A DNA stretch of 64,000 nt from Symsagittifera roscoffensis (GCF_963678635.1 NC_087068.1:32816189-32880188), one strand, 5' to 3'. Positions 32,604 through 43,912 are shown, counted from the first letter of the stretch. A program made the numbers and translations. Notes: generated by a model not told the origin, from the sequence alone.

Positions 32604-32644
32604 ACACAGCCCGCTTCGTGTTACAGAAAAGCTCGGGCCTAAGA

Positions 32645-33558
32645 CTACTGAACTTTTACTGTGTGAGTTGGGTACCGAGAAACCTGCTTAATATCACTCA
32701 AAGAGTTTAAGTTTTTCATCCTAAAAATAGCTACTACTGCCTGTACGGGCTGCAGTTTCAATTTTCTGTCTAAAAAAACTGGTATGTTATTTCCATCAAA
32801 CATTTTTCTGTTAACTGGTCCCTTAACATACTTCTTGTTCGGGTTCCTTATCCTAATCAGTCCATTATTCAGGTCAATCATCACGTCGAAGCCCTGACAA
32901 AGTCGTGACCCAAAATGAACTGACCTGAATCGTCCAGGTTCTTCACCACGAGAAAACTCATCCATAGATTTTGTCCTCCCGTGTGGACACTGTTATCGGT
33001 TTTCTCCCGGCGACGTAGATTGCTCCGCGGTTAGCGAATGCCAATATTAGATTCGTTGGAAATAGGTCTTCCCTTGTGAAGCCCATTCTTTACCAAGTCT
33101 TTACTGGCATCACACTAACCACTGCTCCTATATCTAGAGGTCCTGTTAGTCCAATTTTCTTTCCATTGGTGTCTAGCAAATGTGCAGTCACATCTGCCTC
33201 GTATCCAATGTGCACCGCATCTTGCTCCATCATGGCGTCATGACCGATTCTACAGACTTTAAGTTCTTCCTGACTCAAATTTATCTGTGCTATTTTGTCA
33301 CTGTCTGTTGTGAACGTAGGTCTTATTATAGATACTGATCACATCCACGTTCAACATCACCTGGTATGGTTCATAGACTTCCACATAGCGCCCGTGAAGT
33401 TTCTTTATTCGAGTGTCACCCGTTGTTAACAACGCTCGCACAGCCCTCGATTCAGTGCTAGGCTCTACCTGTCTCAGATAATCCGCATATGTGTCCGAAT
33501 GCATCAAAGTGAATTCTGAGTGTTCACTTAGGTTCCTGATCACATGATATTCCGCCAC
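32645..33558 (-). pseudogene. Gypsy I protease region
   Basis: Segment 33,278-33,090 ends GPLDIGAVVSVMPVKTW, the retropepsin active-site motif with DIG in place of DS/TG. Segment 32,965-32,645 (FDVMIDLNNGLIRIRNPNKK) is the protease C-terminal half leading into the RT. The part at 33,558-33,298 links gag to protease. Protease would cut the gag-pol polyprotein. Frames are broken in at least two places. Confidence 0.7.
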
Positions 33559-33754
33559 TGAGATTATTGACTGTATTTTGCTTCCTTATGGCATCATGCC
33601 GAACGTCTGCCCTGAGGTCACATCTAGTTTCACTGCTTGGTGCTTTCGTTTGTTCCACCTACGATGCTTCAAAGGCGTTTAGCTTTTCCCGAGTTTTTTC
33701 ATTTTCTAGTTCGAGCTTGACTTTTTGTTCTATCTCCTTTGTCACCAACTCCTG

Positions 33755-34886
33755 TTAGACTCTGTTTAAAGCATCTCTCGCTGCTGCCCTATAGTCGATC
33801 TTGAAATCGTCTGGCGAATTCATTGGTTCAGGTTCACGCATTTCTTTAGTTACTGACTGCATTTTCTTTGTTGCCAGCTCTTGCGGTTTTTCTTTTCTGC
33901 GTGCCTCGGCGTCACTCAACAGGCGTGCCTTGCTGACTTTCACACCCGATAAAGCTTCCTCATGCCTTGGATGCTTATTTTCTTCCACAGCATCCCAAAA
34001 TTGTGGACAATCCTTTTTAAAATGACCCTCAATACAACAAAAGAAACACCTGGGGCCAAATTTCGCAATTACTCCTCTCATGAAACCTTCATGATCGACT
34101 TCTGACGCATCTTCACCCTCGAGGCTGAAGCCTATCGCTTTCATGCCTTGTTTGTAGGTTGGGCATGCTGATACATGATGGTCCGTCGAACTGCCGTTTG
34201 TACAAGAGCGTCTCTTGTCCATGTCATCCCTAGCTTTGTACCAGTTATTACCTTGGTTAGCAGGTCCATTGTTAAAATTGCCGTAATTGTTTTTGTAGTA
34301 GCCAGATCTCATAGAAGGCTTTAGTAGCAGATACTTCTTGGATTTGCGTCTCAATTCCTCTCTCGATTGGCTGCATTGGTTGAAAGCGGTTTGTAATTCG
34401 TTGCCAACATTGCCCGGAGCTCATCGGGTCCGATCGATCATATGCAGCCAGCGCCTTGGCCAGCTGAAAAGTCCCATATGCCTCTCCGTATCTCGGGTCT
34501 TCTGCCAATCACGTTCACGCATAGGCCGTGTCCGTAATTCCCATACACATTGGATCAGGAAGTTTCTCCAACGCTCTAAGTTGTGCCGGTATCGCCATTC
34601 TGATTCTAGCTATGTCCGTGCGATGCTTAGGTGGTTCCGCAATCAGACATGGGCTCACCAAATCCTTAAGGGGTCGATAGGTGACCGGGCCAAAAATCGA
34701 TCTCTTCAGAGTTACCGTCAAATCCGCCTTCCCCAAGGTCTTCTCTCGAGAAAAATGTGCCTCGTGTGCCTTCAACCACTCCAAATAATAGTGACTGCTC
34801 TGGTCCTCATGAGAAAAGCTCTTGAGCTCTAGGACCTCCATCAATTCTCGCCTGCAGGCTAACTCTTCAAAATCCAGGTTTTTCAC
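33755..34886 (-). pseudogene. Gypsy I gag with zinc knuckle
   Basis: Three overlapping frames (34,886-34,515, 34,508-34,272 and 34,354-33,755) encode a capsid-like region followed by a basic region. A CCHC zinc knuckle CFFCCIEGHFKKDC is preceded by a degenerate first one (CTNGSSTDHHVSAC). Gag packages the element RNA. Two frameshifts interrupt it. Confidence 0.75.
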
Positions 34887-35499
34887 TTTCCCCAGATACC
34901 TGGCCTTAGTAGCTTCTTCCGGGCCTTCTGTTATCGTTGCTCTTCTCCACTATCACTACCGACACTATCACTACTGACGACCGTCACGTCTTTGTCCAGG
35001 GGTGTCGAGCCCGTCTATCTGCTCCTGCAGATTACTGACCAAACTCTGGAATAGATCATTCCCCTAGCCTGTCTTCAACTGGCCTGGTCGCGAAAAAAGG
35101 AGGACGTGGGGTGGATTAAAGCTGAATTGGCTGGCCTCCAGCAAATCCGACTCAAAGCTCAACTCTCCAATAAGAACTAATAATTTTTATTTGAGTTTCC
35201 GACCCTGTTTTTAACGCGTGTTCGCGTGTTTTAGGTAAGTTCGCGTGTTTTAGGTATATAGAGACCTAGCCATGGGGACGTACTTATTTCTTGAGTGGTT
35301 GGGGATGATTTGGTTGTAGACTCCAAGCTTTAACACGATATTCAAGTTCCATGTCTTTAGTAGACTGAATTGGCTCCGACATAATCAGGTACAAAAACAC
35401 AAGAGGTAGTGTCCTTGGCCCTTGAGCCAATGGTTATAGAGCCTATTTCTCTTAACCTCATATGTGACATAAGCAGACGACTGTTACAAATGTTCGACC
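34887..35499 (-). other. 5' untranslated region of Gypsy I
   Basis: Lies between gag and the 5' LTR. The ~345 bp next to the LTR (35,153-35,499) is repeated next to the LTR at 37,046 (36,715-37,045), so it belongs to the element family. It includes a short tandem duplication of 'gttcgcgtgttttaggta' near 35,218-35,257. No primer-binding site could be named. Confidence 0.6.
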
Positions 35500-36414
35500 T
35501 GAACATTCGGCGGAAAATAAAGCAAGGTTATGAAACGAATGGCTAGCGTCTAAACACATCTCTACATGCTTTTAACCGTCTCTGCCAAAGCCAGTGTTTT
35601 GTGTGGTACTTTCAACATCGGGTCAACAAATTCGTAACTGTTTTGGTCTATCGGTTAGAATGCTCAGATTAACTTATTTACAAGCAAAAATAGTGAGCTC
35701 ATGGCTGGGTCTCAGTATTCTCAGACCACGAGGCCACTCCTAAAAACAGAGCTGTTACTTATTTATTATATTACTATTGTGTTCGTTCAGTAGATAAAAA
35801 TCACCATGTTCATTGGAGATGGATCAACTCTTTACCTCAACTCCTAGCTTCTCACCATCTAAAAACGAATTTGATGTTATTTGTTTCAACTCAGGACTCT
35901 CCCGGAAGCTGAAAGATTTTTAAAAAGAATTTCAAGTCTCTTCCCAAGACCCGTCCGAATTCTTGAACCCGGTCAAAAAGCTGTCTTGTTGTTGATTAGG
36001 ATTGATAGAAAAATCCTCCCAACACCCCACCAAAATCTCGGAAACGGTTTTGTAACGATGGTAGCTACATAATCGTTACAATTTGGAATGCTCCTCCGCT
36101 AATATCGTTGATAGTAAATCTCTATCTGCTGTTGGTTTTTATCAGCGGAAACTTTCGTTCTTATTCCGACCAGCGTAAATCGTTGTTTTCCTTCTGGCGC
36201 TTTTTTCTTTTTCGCTAAAATATAAAATGGTCACGTGTTTTTTCAAAAGTAATTTAAAATTTCACATGTCAGTTAAAACTTACCTCTCCGAATTTGTTCA
36301 TTCTGTCATTAAAGACCGTTAATTCTCTGAAACAGCCAATTCTCTCGCTAAACTGCTCCAGATAAATTTCGATTCTGCCAAGCATTTTAGACGCCATTCT
36401 GGTCAAATGTCACA
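35500..36414 (-). repeat. LTR of Gypsy element I (5' LTR)
   Basis: 915-bp counterpart of 18,299-19,223, ending ...GTCAAATGTCACA. Its inner edge has changed to TGAACATTCGGCGG. The divergence from the other LTR is substantial by eye, which argues for an old insertion. Confidence 0.8.
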
Positions 36415-36714
36415 AAACGAAAGTTTGGGAATAAGAAATTGGCAAAAATAACAAATTCTCTCAGGTTGAATTTGGCCGGATTTTTAAAATTTGATTGTGT
36501 AAAAAAAATTGAGTTACAATTTGATATATTATTTTTGATGAATATTGTGTATGATACTTTTTTTGATATTTGATCATTCTGTACATACTAGTTCAATTTT
36601 TGAGCCTGAAGAGGCACTAAAATTATGCGAAAACGTTTGTTCAGCTTACATCTTTAACGTATTCGATCTATCTTGAGATAAGCCGGGTTTTAGGGTGGTC
36701 CATCTGTAATGGAC
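36415..36714 (+). pseudogene. PLE 3' end with hammerhead-like hairpin
   Basis: AT-rich sequence sharing 'gatatttgatcatt' and a 'cctgaagaggca...tgcgaaaacgtttg' hairpin with the region downstream of the PLE at 46.3 kb, in the opposite orientation. It is a PLE 3' untranslated piece wedged between two Gypsy LTR units. Confidence 0.55.
36606..36634 (+). ncRNA. Hammerhead-ribozyme-like core
   Basis: CTGAAGA, a small hairpin with GCA/TGC pairs, then GAAA. This is the CUGANGA-stem II-GAAA order of hammerhead ribozymes, which are established in PLE terminal repeats. One extra base precedes stem II, and stem III and the cleavage site were not located, so activity is doubtful. Confidence 0.35.
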
Positions 36715-37938
36715 CAAAGCTCAACTTTCCAATAAGAATTATTAGTTTTTATTTGAGTTCCCGACCCTGTTTCTAACAAGTTCGCGTGTTTTAGGTACTT
36801 AGAGACCTAGCCTTGGGGACATAATTATTTCTTGAGGGGTTGGGGATGATTTGGTTGTACACTTCAAGCTGTAACACGATCTTCAAGTTCCATGTCTTTA
36901 GCAAACTGAATTGGCTCCGACATAATCAGGTACAAAAACACGAGAGGTAGTGACCTTGATCCTTGAGCCAATCCAATGGTTTTAGAGCCTTTTTCTCTTA
37001 ACCACTTATGTGACATAAGCGGACGACTGTTACAAATGTTGGACCTTAACATTCGTCGGAAAAAAAGCTAGGTTATGAAACGACTGGCTAGCGTCTAAAA
37101 ACAGCTCTCTATGCTTTTAACCATCTCTGCCAAAGCCAGTGTTTTGTGTGGTACTTTCAACATTGGGTCAACAAAATCGTTACGGTTTTGGTCTTTCGGT
37201 CAGAATGCTCAGATTAACTTAGTTACAAGCAAAAATAGTGAGCTTATGGCTGGGTCTCAGTATCCTCAGACCATGAGGCCACTCCCAAAAACAGAGCTAT
37301 TTCTAATTTATTATTCTACGATTGTTTTTGTTCAGTAGATAAAAATCATCATCTCCAGCGGAGGTGGATCAACCCTTTCTCTCAACTCCTAGCTTTCATA
37401 CTCTGAAAATGATTTCGGTGTTAATAAAATTCAACTGAGGACGTTCCAGGAAGCTAAAAGTTGTTAAAATAGAGCTACAGTTTCCTTCCCGAGACCCTCC
37501 GGATTCAGGAATCAGGACAAAGGGCGGTCTTATCTGCCTTCCGGAAGGCTGGTAAAACCGTCCCATTTTCCTTCCTAATTCTCGGGAAGTCTCCGGTAAC
37601 GATTGTAAAGCTACAGTTTTTACAATTCGGATAGCTTCTGTTTACGTCGCGAACTATAATTTTGTCGTTCGCTGTTATTTTCTCGTACGTCTTCTGTGTA
37701 TCAGCGAATGTTGTTCTTCTGTTTTGTCACATTTTCAGTTGTAGCGAAACTTCAAGGTCATGACGTGTCTTTATTTTTAAATTTCATTTTGTCACTTTCA
37801 ACTGACCTCTCCTGATTTGTCAAATCATGCGATTAGTACAGTTAACCTACCACAAAACTGTCAATCTTCGCAGTCTACGGTTACAAAAAAATTTCGAAGT
37901 TGCCATGCATTTTTGACGCCATTCTGGTCGAAAGTCAG
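36715..37938 (-). repeat. Third Gypsy LTR with adjoining 5' UTR
   Basis: 36,715-37,045 duplicates 35,153-35,499 and 37,046-37,938 duplicates the LTR. The unit is a direct repeat of the 5' end of element I, spaced 1.55 kb from it. No gag follows on the left. It is the remnant of another copy or of a recombination between LTRs. Its outer end has lost the terminal TGTCACA. Confidence 0.75.
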
Positions 37939-38218
37939 AACCAGTTCCAGTTTATCTCTCTCCCCCCCAGAAAGTCATATCACAGACCTGTCTCTAAAAT
38001 GCTTTGAAGGGCCCTTCACAAACAAGCAAAGACATAACACATCTGTATCATAAGGATCCTGATAATCGTTTATCACAACAGTTAGGCTAATGATACTTAT
38101 GACCTTCTGGTTAGGCTAATCCTTCAAAATACAATCGCGTAAACGTAGTTGCCAAACGTGGTTGTCGAAATAATGTGACTGTAAGTTTGTGACTGTAACT
38201 TCGATCGGAAGTCTTGCT
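37939..38218. repeat. Fragment shared with the element D 5' region
   Basis: About 37,985-38,110 shares 'cagacctgtctctaaaatgc', 'cttcacaaacaagcaaagacat' and 'caacagttaggctaa' with 14,360-14,450. It is a partial second copy of the element D leader, lying between two Gypsy LTRs. Confidence 0.6.
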
Positions 38219-39077
38219 TGTAACATTCGCCCGGAAGTACGTATCGTTGGAAAATAAAGCTAGTTACTAAACTGACTGGCCAGTTCTTTTGGTGGTTTTC
38301 TTAACATCGGGTCGACAAAAACGTTACTGTTTTCCGGCTTCGACCAGAACGCTCAAATGAACTTAATTACACGCAAAAATAGTGAGCTCATGGCTGGGTC
38401 TCAGTATCCCCCGACCACGAGGTCACTCCTAAAAATAGGGCTACTACTATTTATTTTATTACTATTGTTTTTGTTAACTAGATAAAAATCATCATCTCCA
38501 TCGAAGATGGATCAACCCTTTCCTTCAACTCCTAGCTTCTCTTTATCTGAAAATGAATCGAGATGTTAATTAAAATGAATTCAGCGCATGACCAGGAAGC
38601 TAAAATTTGTATAATACAGTTTGAGTTCAGGTCTCGAGACCCCTTCGGATTCTGGGATCCGGGGAAAATAACGTTCCTATTTCCTTTCCGGAAGGCTGGA
38701 CACACTGTCTTAACACCCTTCAACGTTTGCGTGAATTGCTCTGTAACAATTGTAAACACACAATCGTTACAACTCGGAGCAGTCTCTGATAGTTTCCAGT
38801 TGTATCTTATTATTTCTCGTACGTAGTTGTTTCTATCGCAACTATTGTTGTTGTGTTTTGATTTTGCTTTTTCTCCAAAAATGGCCTTTTCAACGTTTCT
38901 CAGAAGTGTCACGTCGCCATTCGAATTTTTAAAAACTAAAAATTACAGAATCTTCTGACCTTCACGATTCGTCTAAATATTTAAATAACGTCGCTAATCT
39001 GCTAAAATCGTTAATCTTCCAGGTCAGCAGCTACCAATACGAAATTGCATTTTCGTCCTTTCTGGTCGAATGTCACA
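38219..39077 (-). repeat. LTR of Gypsy element II (3' LTR)
   Basis: TGTAACATTCGCCCGG...GGTCGAATGTCACA, 859 bp. Compared with its relatives it lacks ~55 bp after 'ggccag', a deletion apparently between two CCAG copies. The minus strand next to the inner end reads CCGGGGAGCA, a short purine-rich tract. Confidence 0.8.
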
Positions 39078-40100
39078 TGCTCCCCGGACAGCCCGGTCAA
39101 TGTTCCCATTGGATCTCGTAGTCTTCGTCAAAATGGTACAGTGCCATCGAACAGAATTTACAAAATGCACCAAATCACTTTTATCCACGTCATATCGACT
39201 CACTGCAGAATATAAATGGCATCATACTACACTACTATAGCCTTCCAAATTCTTTCACTAATCTGCACTTTCTAGGATACGACTTAACATAAAACATTTT
39301 TCTCTCTTCCTATGTCAATGCATGATTTAAAACTTTTTCTCCTAGATTTTAAAAGGTGTTAGTTTCCAGGACATTCCTGCCAACCAACAGGCTAAAATTA
39401 TCCTACTATGCTTCTTCCCTTCGGAAATTTTAGTTGTTATTGGTCCTAGATATTAAAATTAAGGAACTCTGTGGTTAGAAGGAACAATGGAATAATCTCC
39501 CTCTTCACGAAATTACCCAGGCCATTCATGGCATCACAAAGAGATCAGTCGTCATAGTTGAATAAAAACAATCATGCAGGCTCGAACATTTGAATATACT
39601 CTTCACTCAAGCCTTTCTAATTAAATAGTAAGTGTCTCTAAAGCCACTAACTAAAATCAAGATGCAAATTTGTAAATGCAACAAATTCTTTAATCTTCAA
39701 AACTCAACTAAATGTTTTCTTTCAGTTTCAATTACAACTTGGTTGCTTTATTTCTCATTAGAGTTTTTGTCACATATAAAACAATTCTGAGTTTTGACAT
39801 CTTCTCTTTCATCACTTTTTTGTTTCTTCCTTTGTTCGTCGTTTAGAAGTTCTACAACTTCTAAGTTCTTCTAATTTCCTTTCTTTTTGCATTTTGTTTT
39901 TCGGTCTTTTGTCAATGTTCCATCTCCTCCTCCTGCAACCTTGACTCCGCACTTTCAGTCTCTGTGTCTTGTAACACGTCGGTAGCTATTCTCACGCTGT
40001 TGGAAGCAGTCCTCCAACACTTCTGCTCTTCTACTCTTGGTTTACAACAAGGTAGAGGAACAACGTTAGATTCTCTGTTTTGGCAGAAGCTGTTGTGGAG
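39078..40100 (-). other. Untranslated 3' region of Gypsy element II
   Basis: Corresponds to 19,224-20,237 in element I. AT-rich with no open frame of note. Confidence 0.6.
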
Positions 40101-41046
40101 TCACAACGTCACGTTTCTCTCCAAATCTTCCTTCAACATCTCTTCTTTCTCCCTTCCGTTACATTCAATTGTCCTAGAAGTTCTCTTCATTGCGGTGGTC
40201 ACTGCATTCCGATGAGTTACAAAAGCTCGCTTGAAAGCTCCTGCTCCAATGTCCAGCTGATACGCACTGTACACTCTGCTGTGCTTCGACATAAGCTTCT
40301 TAGCATATTCGTACAACCATGCAGTCATGTTGGCTCTAAACCATGTCATCAGTCGTCTTCTGGTCCATATCTTTTTCACTTCCATGGGAATGTTCAAGAT
40401 TTTTAGACAATCTAAACTATGCAATTGTTCTCTCGTCGGCGCTTCCTGTCTATTGTTCTCTTTCACATGTGTCTATCTTCTTCCGTACTGAGCATGGTCT
40501 TAGTCATTTCGTCCAGCTCCGTTCTGGTCTTCTCCAGTTCTTCTTTCGTCCCGTTAAGATCTTGCATGGTTTCGTACGTTTGAACCTCCTCTTCTACTCT
40601 CGCCCTCTTTGGTGGCGCAGCTGCTCTCAGTTGTGTACTAGACGAGGCAGCCTCGCTGCTCATTTCCTGATGCATTTTCCTCAGTCCAGGCCTAGGCTTA
40701 GCGGGCAGGGCATCTCACCTGAATTGTAGATCCTCGAACTTCCCAATCCAGGCTAATTCGCCAAGTCAATTCCTGAGAGAGCCCCGTTTCTCCACCTCAT
40801 CACTTTTATGTTCGGGCGGTCTAGTCCTCCTCTTTCTCAAGAGGCTTCCGTCAATAAGACTTCCGTGGGGCGGTCCGCATGCTTATCATGCCCCAAGATG
40901 TTTATTAAGGCGGTCAGCAACATGACTACCTCTGGGTCCTCCAGAGCGAAGTCTCGATCCATCAGCCGACGATAGATCGCATCTTCCATTGGTCCCACAT
41001 ATGCCACTGCCAGGTCCCTCAATTCGTCCAAGTTGAAATTGTTCAT
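40101..41046 (-). pseudogene. Extra ORF of Gypsy II, internally deleted
   Basis: Starts at ATG 41,046 (MNNFNLDELRDLAVAYVGP) and runs via RMHQEMSSEAASSS (40,675-40,463, with a coiled-coil-like KEELEKTRTELDEMTKTM) to 40,466-40,101 (RLMTWFRANMTAWLYEYAKK). The last segment corresponds to ~20,600-20,240 in element I, while the ~6.4 kb between, including the SGNH domain, is absent. The coiled-coil stretch near 40,500 has no clear counterpart in element I. Confidence 0.65.
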
Positions 41047-41434
41047 TTTCTTGCAGGTTTGATTCTATTATCGATTCAATGAATTGAAATCAAGTGAGTA
41101 ATTAAACGATTAATCAGGATCTAGAAAAGAGGTCACGAAAATAGCATTTGTCAGCTTTACACTAGTTTTATTTTGAAATTTTTTTAAAACAGTCAGATAA
41201 AAAGACTTTGATCCTAAAATTTATTAAAATCAATCCGTTTCTAAAGTTTTGGAATTCGACCTAAGAATGGACAGTCCAATCTTTGGATCTATTCCTAAGA
41301 TCGTCATTCGGTTATTCATGGTCACTAACTCCCTCTTACCCAGGGTCTTAATAACATAACACACAACACAACATAACACACATATCACACACAACAAACA
41401 TTTAGTATGAGGCCTTCCTTCATGCCACCTAAAC
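41047..41434 (-). other. Spacer between pol and extra ORF in Gypsy II
   Basis: Non-coding, equivalent to 27,411-27,849 of element I. It contains an ACA-rich low-complexity stretch near 41,355-41,400. The ATG at 41,046 is preceded by 'tgcaag', a possible acceptor for a spliced message. Confidence 0.45.
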
Positions 41435-42307
41435 TCAGCTTCTACTTTGCAGTCGTCCTCTGTTTGGACTGTACACTGGAACCGAAAGCTTCTTCGCTTC
41501 CTTTTCCACAAGGAAGTCTCTCAATCTCGTCAAAGACAAGACTAGGTTCTCCGGGTCCGCGGTCCGCTTCTCCGTCGCCCTCGTCACCAAAAAGCGTAAG
41601 TACTTTCCCGGTATCTGTGACGTCTCCGGAGGCAAAGCTGCTACGCCTCCTATTTCTGGTCTTTGCTTCCAAAGGAATTCTATGCTTTTATATTCCCTCT
41701 TAAAATCTGCTGCTAACGCTGTCTTAAAACTCATGTCTGCTGTGATTGCTATCGCACATGTTCTATTTGTGAGTATGAAAACGCTATCTGTCAAAATTAT
41801 GCTACTTGAGTATTCATTTGGTAAGTTAAAGTATGACTCAACTACCCTCCCTATGTCCGGTTTCTTAGGGTCCTCGCCTGTTTCTTCTTCTAGATCACCT
41901 GTCTCTCTTGCTATTCCTAATTTTTTTATTAATAAATTTTCAATGTGGGTATGTTCTATCCCCATTCCCCGGACAAAAATATCCATCGACGTCCCCGTCG
42001 ATCGCATACCGGATATCAAGTCGAGGTTGGAAGCCGGAATGGGTAATTGCCCTTCCTGGGCAGCCCAGAAAGGATCATCTTTTTCGGTTTTTATGTATTT
42101 CATGCTACCACGATCTACATCTTGAATTGTGCCACTGCTCTCCTTTGGATCCGACGTCATTTTGTTCAGCCATTCCAAGATACGCAGATTCGTCAACTCT
42201 TGTTCGTATGATTGCTGTTGCTCGTCGTCGAGTTCTACCTCGGGTTTCGACGGGTCCCCGATCCATTCCTGATCGTAGTCATCAACTATGTCGATGTCTT
42301 GCGACAC
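41435..42307 (-). CDS. Gypsy II post-integrase region (unknown)
   Basis: 290 uninterrupted codons: acidic start (SQDIDIVDDYDQEWIGD, ELDDEQQQS), RILEWLNKMTSDP, FVRGMGIEHTHIENLLIKKL, GRVVESYFNLPNEYSSSII, YLRFLVTRATEKRTADPENL, ending GRLQSRS. It is the intact counterpart of the broken 28,826-27,850 segment in element I. I recognise no domain; there is no signal peptide or clear membrane anchor, so I do not call it an envelope protein. It is probably the C-terminal part of the pol polyprotein. Confidence 0.6.
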   Translation of the reverse strand: MSQDIDIVDDYDQEWIGDPSKPEVELDDEQQQSYEQELTNLRILEWLNKMTSDPKESSGTIQDVDRGSMKYIKTEKDDPFWAAQEGQLPIPASNLDLISGMRSTGTSMDIFVRGMGIEHTHIENLLIKKLGIARETGDLEEETGEDPKKPDIGRVVESYFNLPNEYSSSIILTDSVFILTNRTCAIAITADMSFKTALAADFKREYKSIEFLWKQRPEIGGVAALPPETSQIPGKYLRFLVTRATEKRTADPENLVLSLTRLRDFLVEKEAKKLSVPVYSPNRGRLQSRS

Positions 42308-42309
42308 GG

Positions 42310-43263
42310 TTATCGAGTTTAGATGTTCCGTTATCCGATTGAAATGTCATCGGAAACCCTCTATCGAGTTTAGCTGTTCCGTTATCTGATTGAAATGTCA
42401 TCGGACAACCATGTCTCGCTATCCACGTATTGATTAGGTGATCGCACGTATCTTCTGCTGAGGCAGTTATGCAGGGCACGGCCTCTGCAAACTTCGTGAA
42501 GTGATCTATCATGACCAAGACTTGATTGTAATCACTGTCTGTCATGCATATCGTTTGGTGGTCAAGGACAGGATTTGTCTTCTTCTCTTCTCTTGCAAGC
42601 CACGATACCGTCCTTGTTCAGATATAACTTTCCCTCTTTCTGCATAAAGTACTGTCTCAGAATACGGTAACTGTCTTCCTCCAGGTCACCTTTGTCCGGA
42701 GCACCGTTTTTGATCCACTTTTTCAAGTTGCTTGTCATGCGGTCATTTCTCTGCGCTCCTAGTAGGTCCGAGAGTCTGTATCTCGCCTTCAAGTACGTCT
42801 TGATGACCCTCATCTCACAATTCAGCTCATTGGGCTGATGCGTGTCTTCTTTCATCTTAACGCACCAAATCTTCGCCAACGGCTGTGTTTCCTGTTTGAA
42901 CGGTTGAAGATCAGTCCTGACTACCTCTTTTTGCGGCAGCAAGCTTATCGAGCGTTTCGATACTGCTTTTTTATCAAGATCATCTGCTGCGTTGTCAAAG
43001 ACTCTTTCACCTGGTATGAGGTAGCGATCACTGTCAGGGTCTTGATATACCTCCCTATCCAGATCCCTTGCTCGAGTTTCCACCAATAAAGTGTGGATCG
43101 CTAGCTCTGACATGTCTGATCCTGATCTCGAGTTGCTGTCTGAATAGGTGTCGATTCCTGATATCCGGGATTTGTCATCTATTGAAGAGTCTGCGATGGA
43201 GCCTGTTCCCTCTCCTGGGTCAGTTCTGTGCGTTCTGCTCAACCACCTGAACTCCCCGGACAA
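42310..43263 (-). pseudogene. Gypsy II linker and partial integrase
   Basis: 43,263-42,562 encodes the acidic linker and the start of integrase (YFMQKEGKLYLNKDGIVACK). In 42,545-42,310 the catalytic core begins (VLVMIDHFTKFAEAVPC, then GCPMTFQSDNGT), showing the first two core Asp residues. The zinc-binding segment between KRREEDK and the core is deleted, and after SDNGT the frame jumps to the post-integrase region, so the catalytic Glu is missing. The GFPMTFQSDNGT stretch is duplicated in frame (51-bp repeat at 42,311 and 42,362). Confidence 0.75.
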
Positions 43264-43307
43264 AATTTTATCCTCCAGGTCCTGTTCTTCATCAGGAATT
43301 TTCTCTT

Positions 43308-43637
43308 CTACATCAGACTCCCCGGACCAACTTTCTTGTCTCGGATTTTGATCCTGAACTCGCCCTCTCTCTTCACCGTCCGTCTCCCGGACAAATTTCC
43401 TTGCTCCAGGCTTCGAATAACTTCCTCACCTTCCTTCTGCTGGCCATCAAAGGTAACAGTTTTTTTTTGTGTGTCGTTCCCCTGTTCTTTCCGTTTGTAT
43501 GAAGTACATGTTAAAACTTCTCGGGGTATTGAGGATACTAGTTGCTGAACTATTGTCCTACAATCCCTCTCATTATCTTTGTGTTGTCGTCCTGACGGCA
43601 TGATCTTCACCTTCTCACTGACTGTCAGTGATGCCAT
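43308..43637 (-). pseudogene. Gypsy II linker, N-terminal part
   Basis: 109-codon frame (MASLTVSEKVKIMPSGRQHK, KKTVTFDGQQKEGEEVI), homologous to 30,679-30,326 in element I. It is basic to acidic, low in complexity and probably unstructured. It bridges RNase H and integrase. Confidence 0.6.
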
Positions 43638-43912
43638 AGCTGCTGCCTACTCGGGGTTATCTCTGGTCACTTCTCTCTCTAACAATCAACCCAGCATCCG
43701 CATTAATTGCGGTGTGACCTGCACCGTTTTATCCAATAATGAGAGGCTGTTTATGTTCATGCCAGAGGGTTCCTGCTGGACCATGTTTGAGCGCAGCAAC
43801 AGATCCAAGGGCAGCGGGTCCTTCTTGGATAGAATCTTTATCTCGGCCTTTTTCTTCACAGGTAACTCAGGATGTCCTGGAATTGGATGTCCAGACTTGT
43901 CCAACCATCTCG

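Larger units (their letters stand above)
18299..36414 (-). mobile_element. Giant Gypsy-type LTR retrotransposon I (~18.1 kb)
   Basis: The minus-strand element is bounded by an LTR at 18,299-19,223 (3' LTR) and one at 35,500-36,414 (5' LTR). The LTR termini form an inverted repeat (TGTGACATTCG...CGAATGTTACA on the minus strand; some copies have changes). Internal order 5' to 3': gag, protease, RT, RNase H, long linker, integrase remains, a post-integrase region, then about 6.7 kb of further coding sequence including an SGNH hydrolase. Typical Gypsy elements are 5-8 kb, so this one is more than twice as long. Frameshifts and deletions have inactivated it. No clear target-site duplication or primer-binding site was found. 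Confidence 0.85.

Noticed and set aside
41435-42307. Envelope gene of an endogenous retrovirus
   Set aside because: The position after integrase suggested it, but there is no signal peptide, furin-like site or membrane anchor visible.
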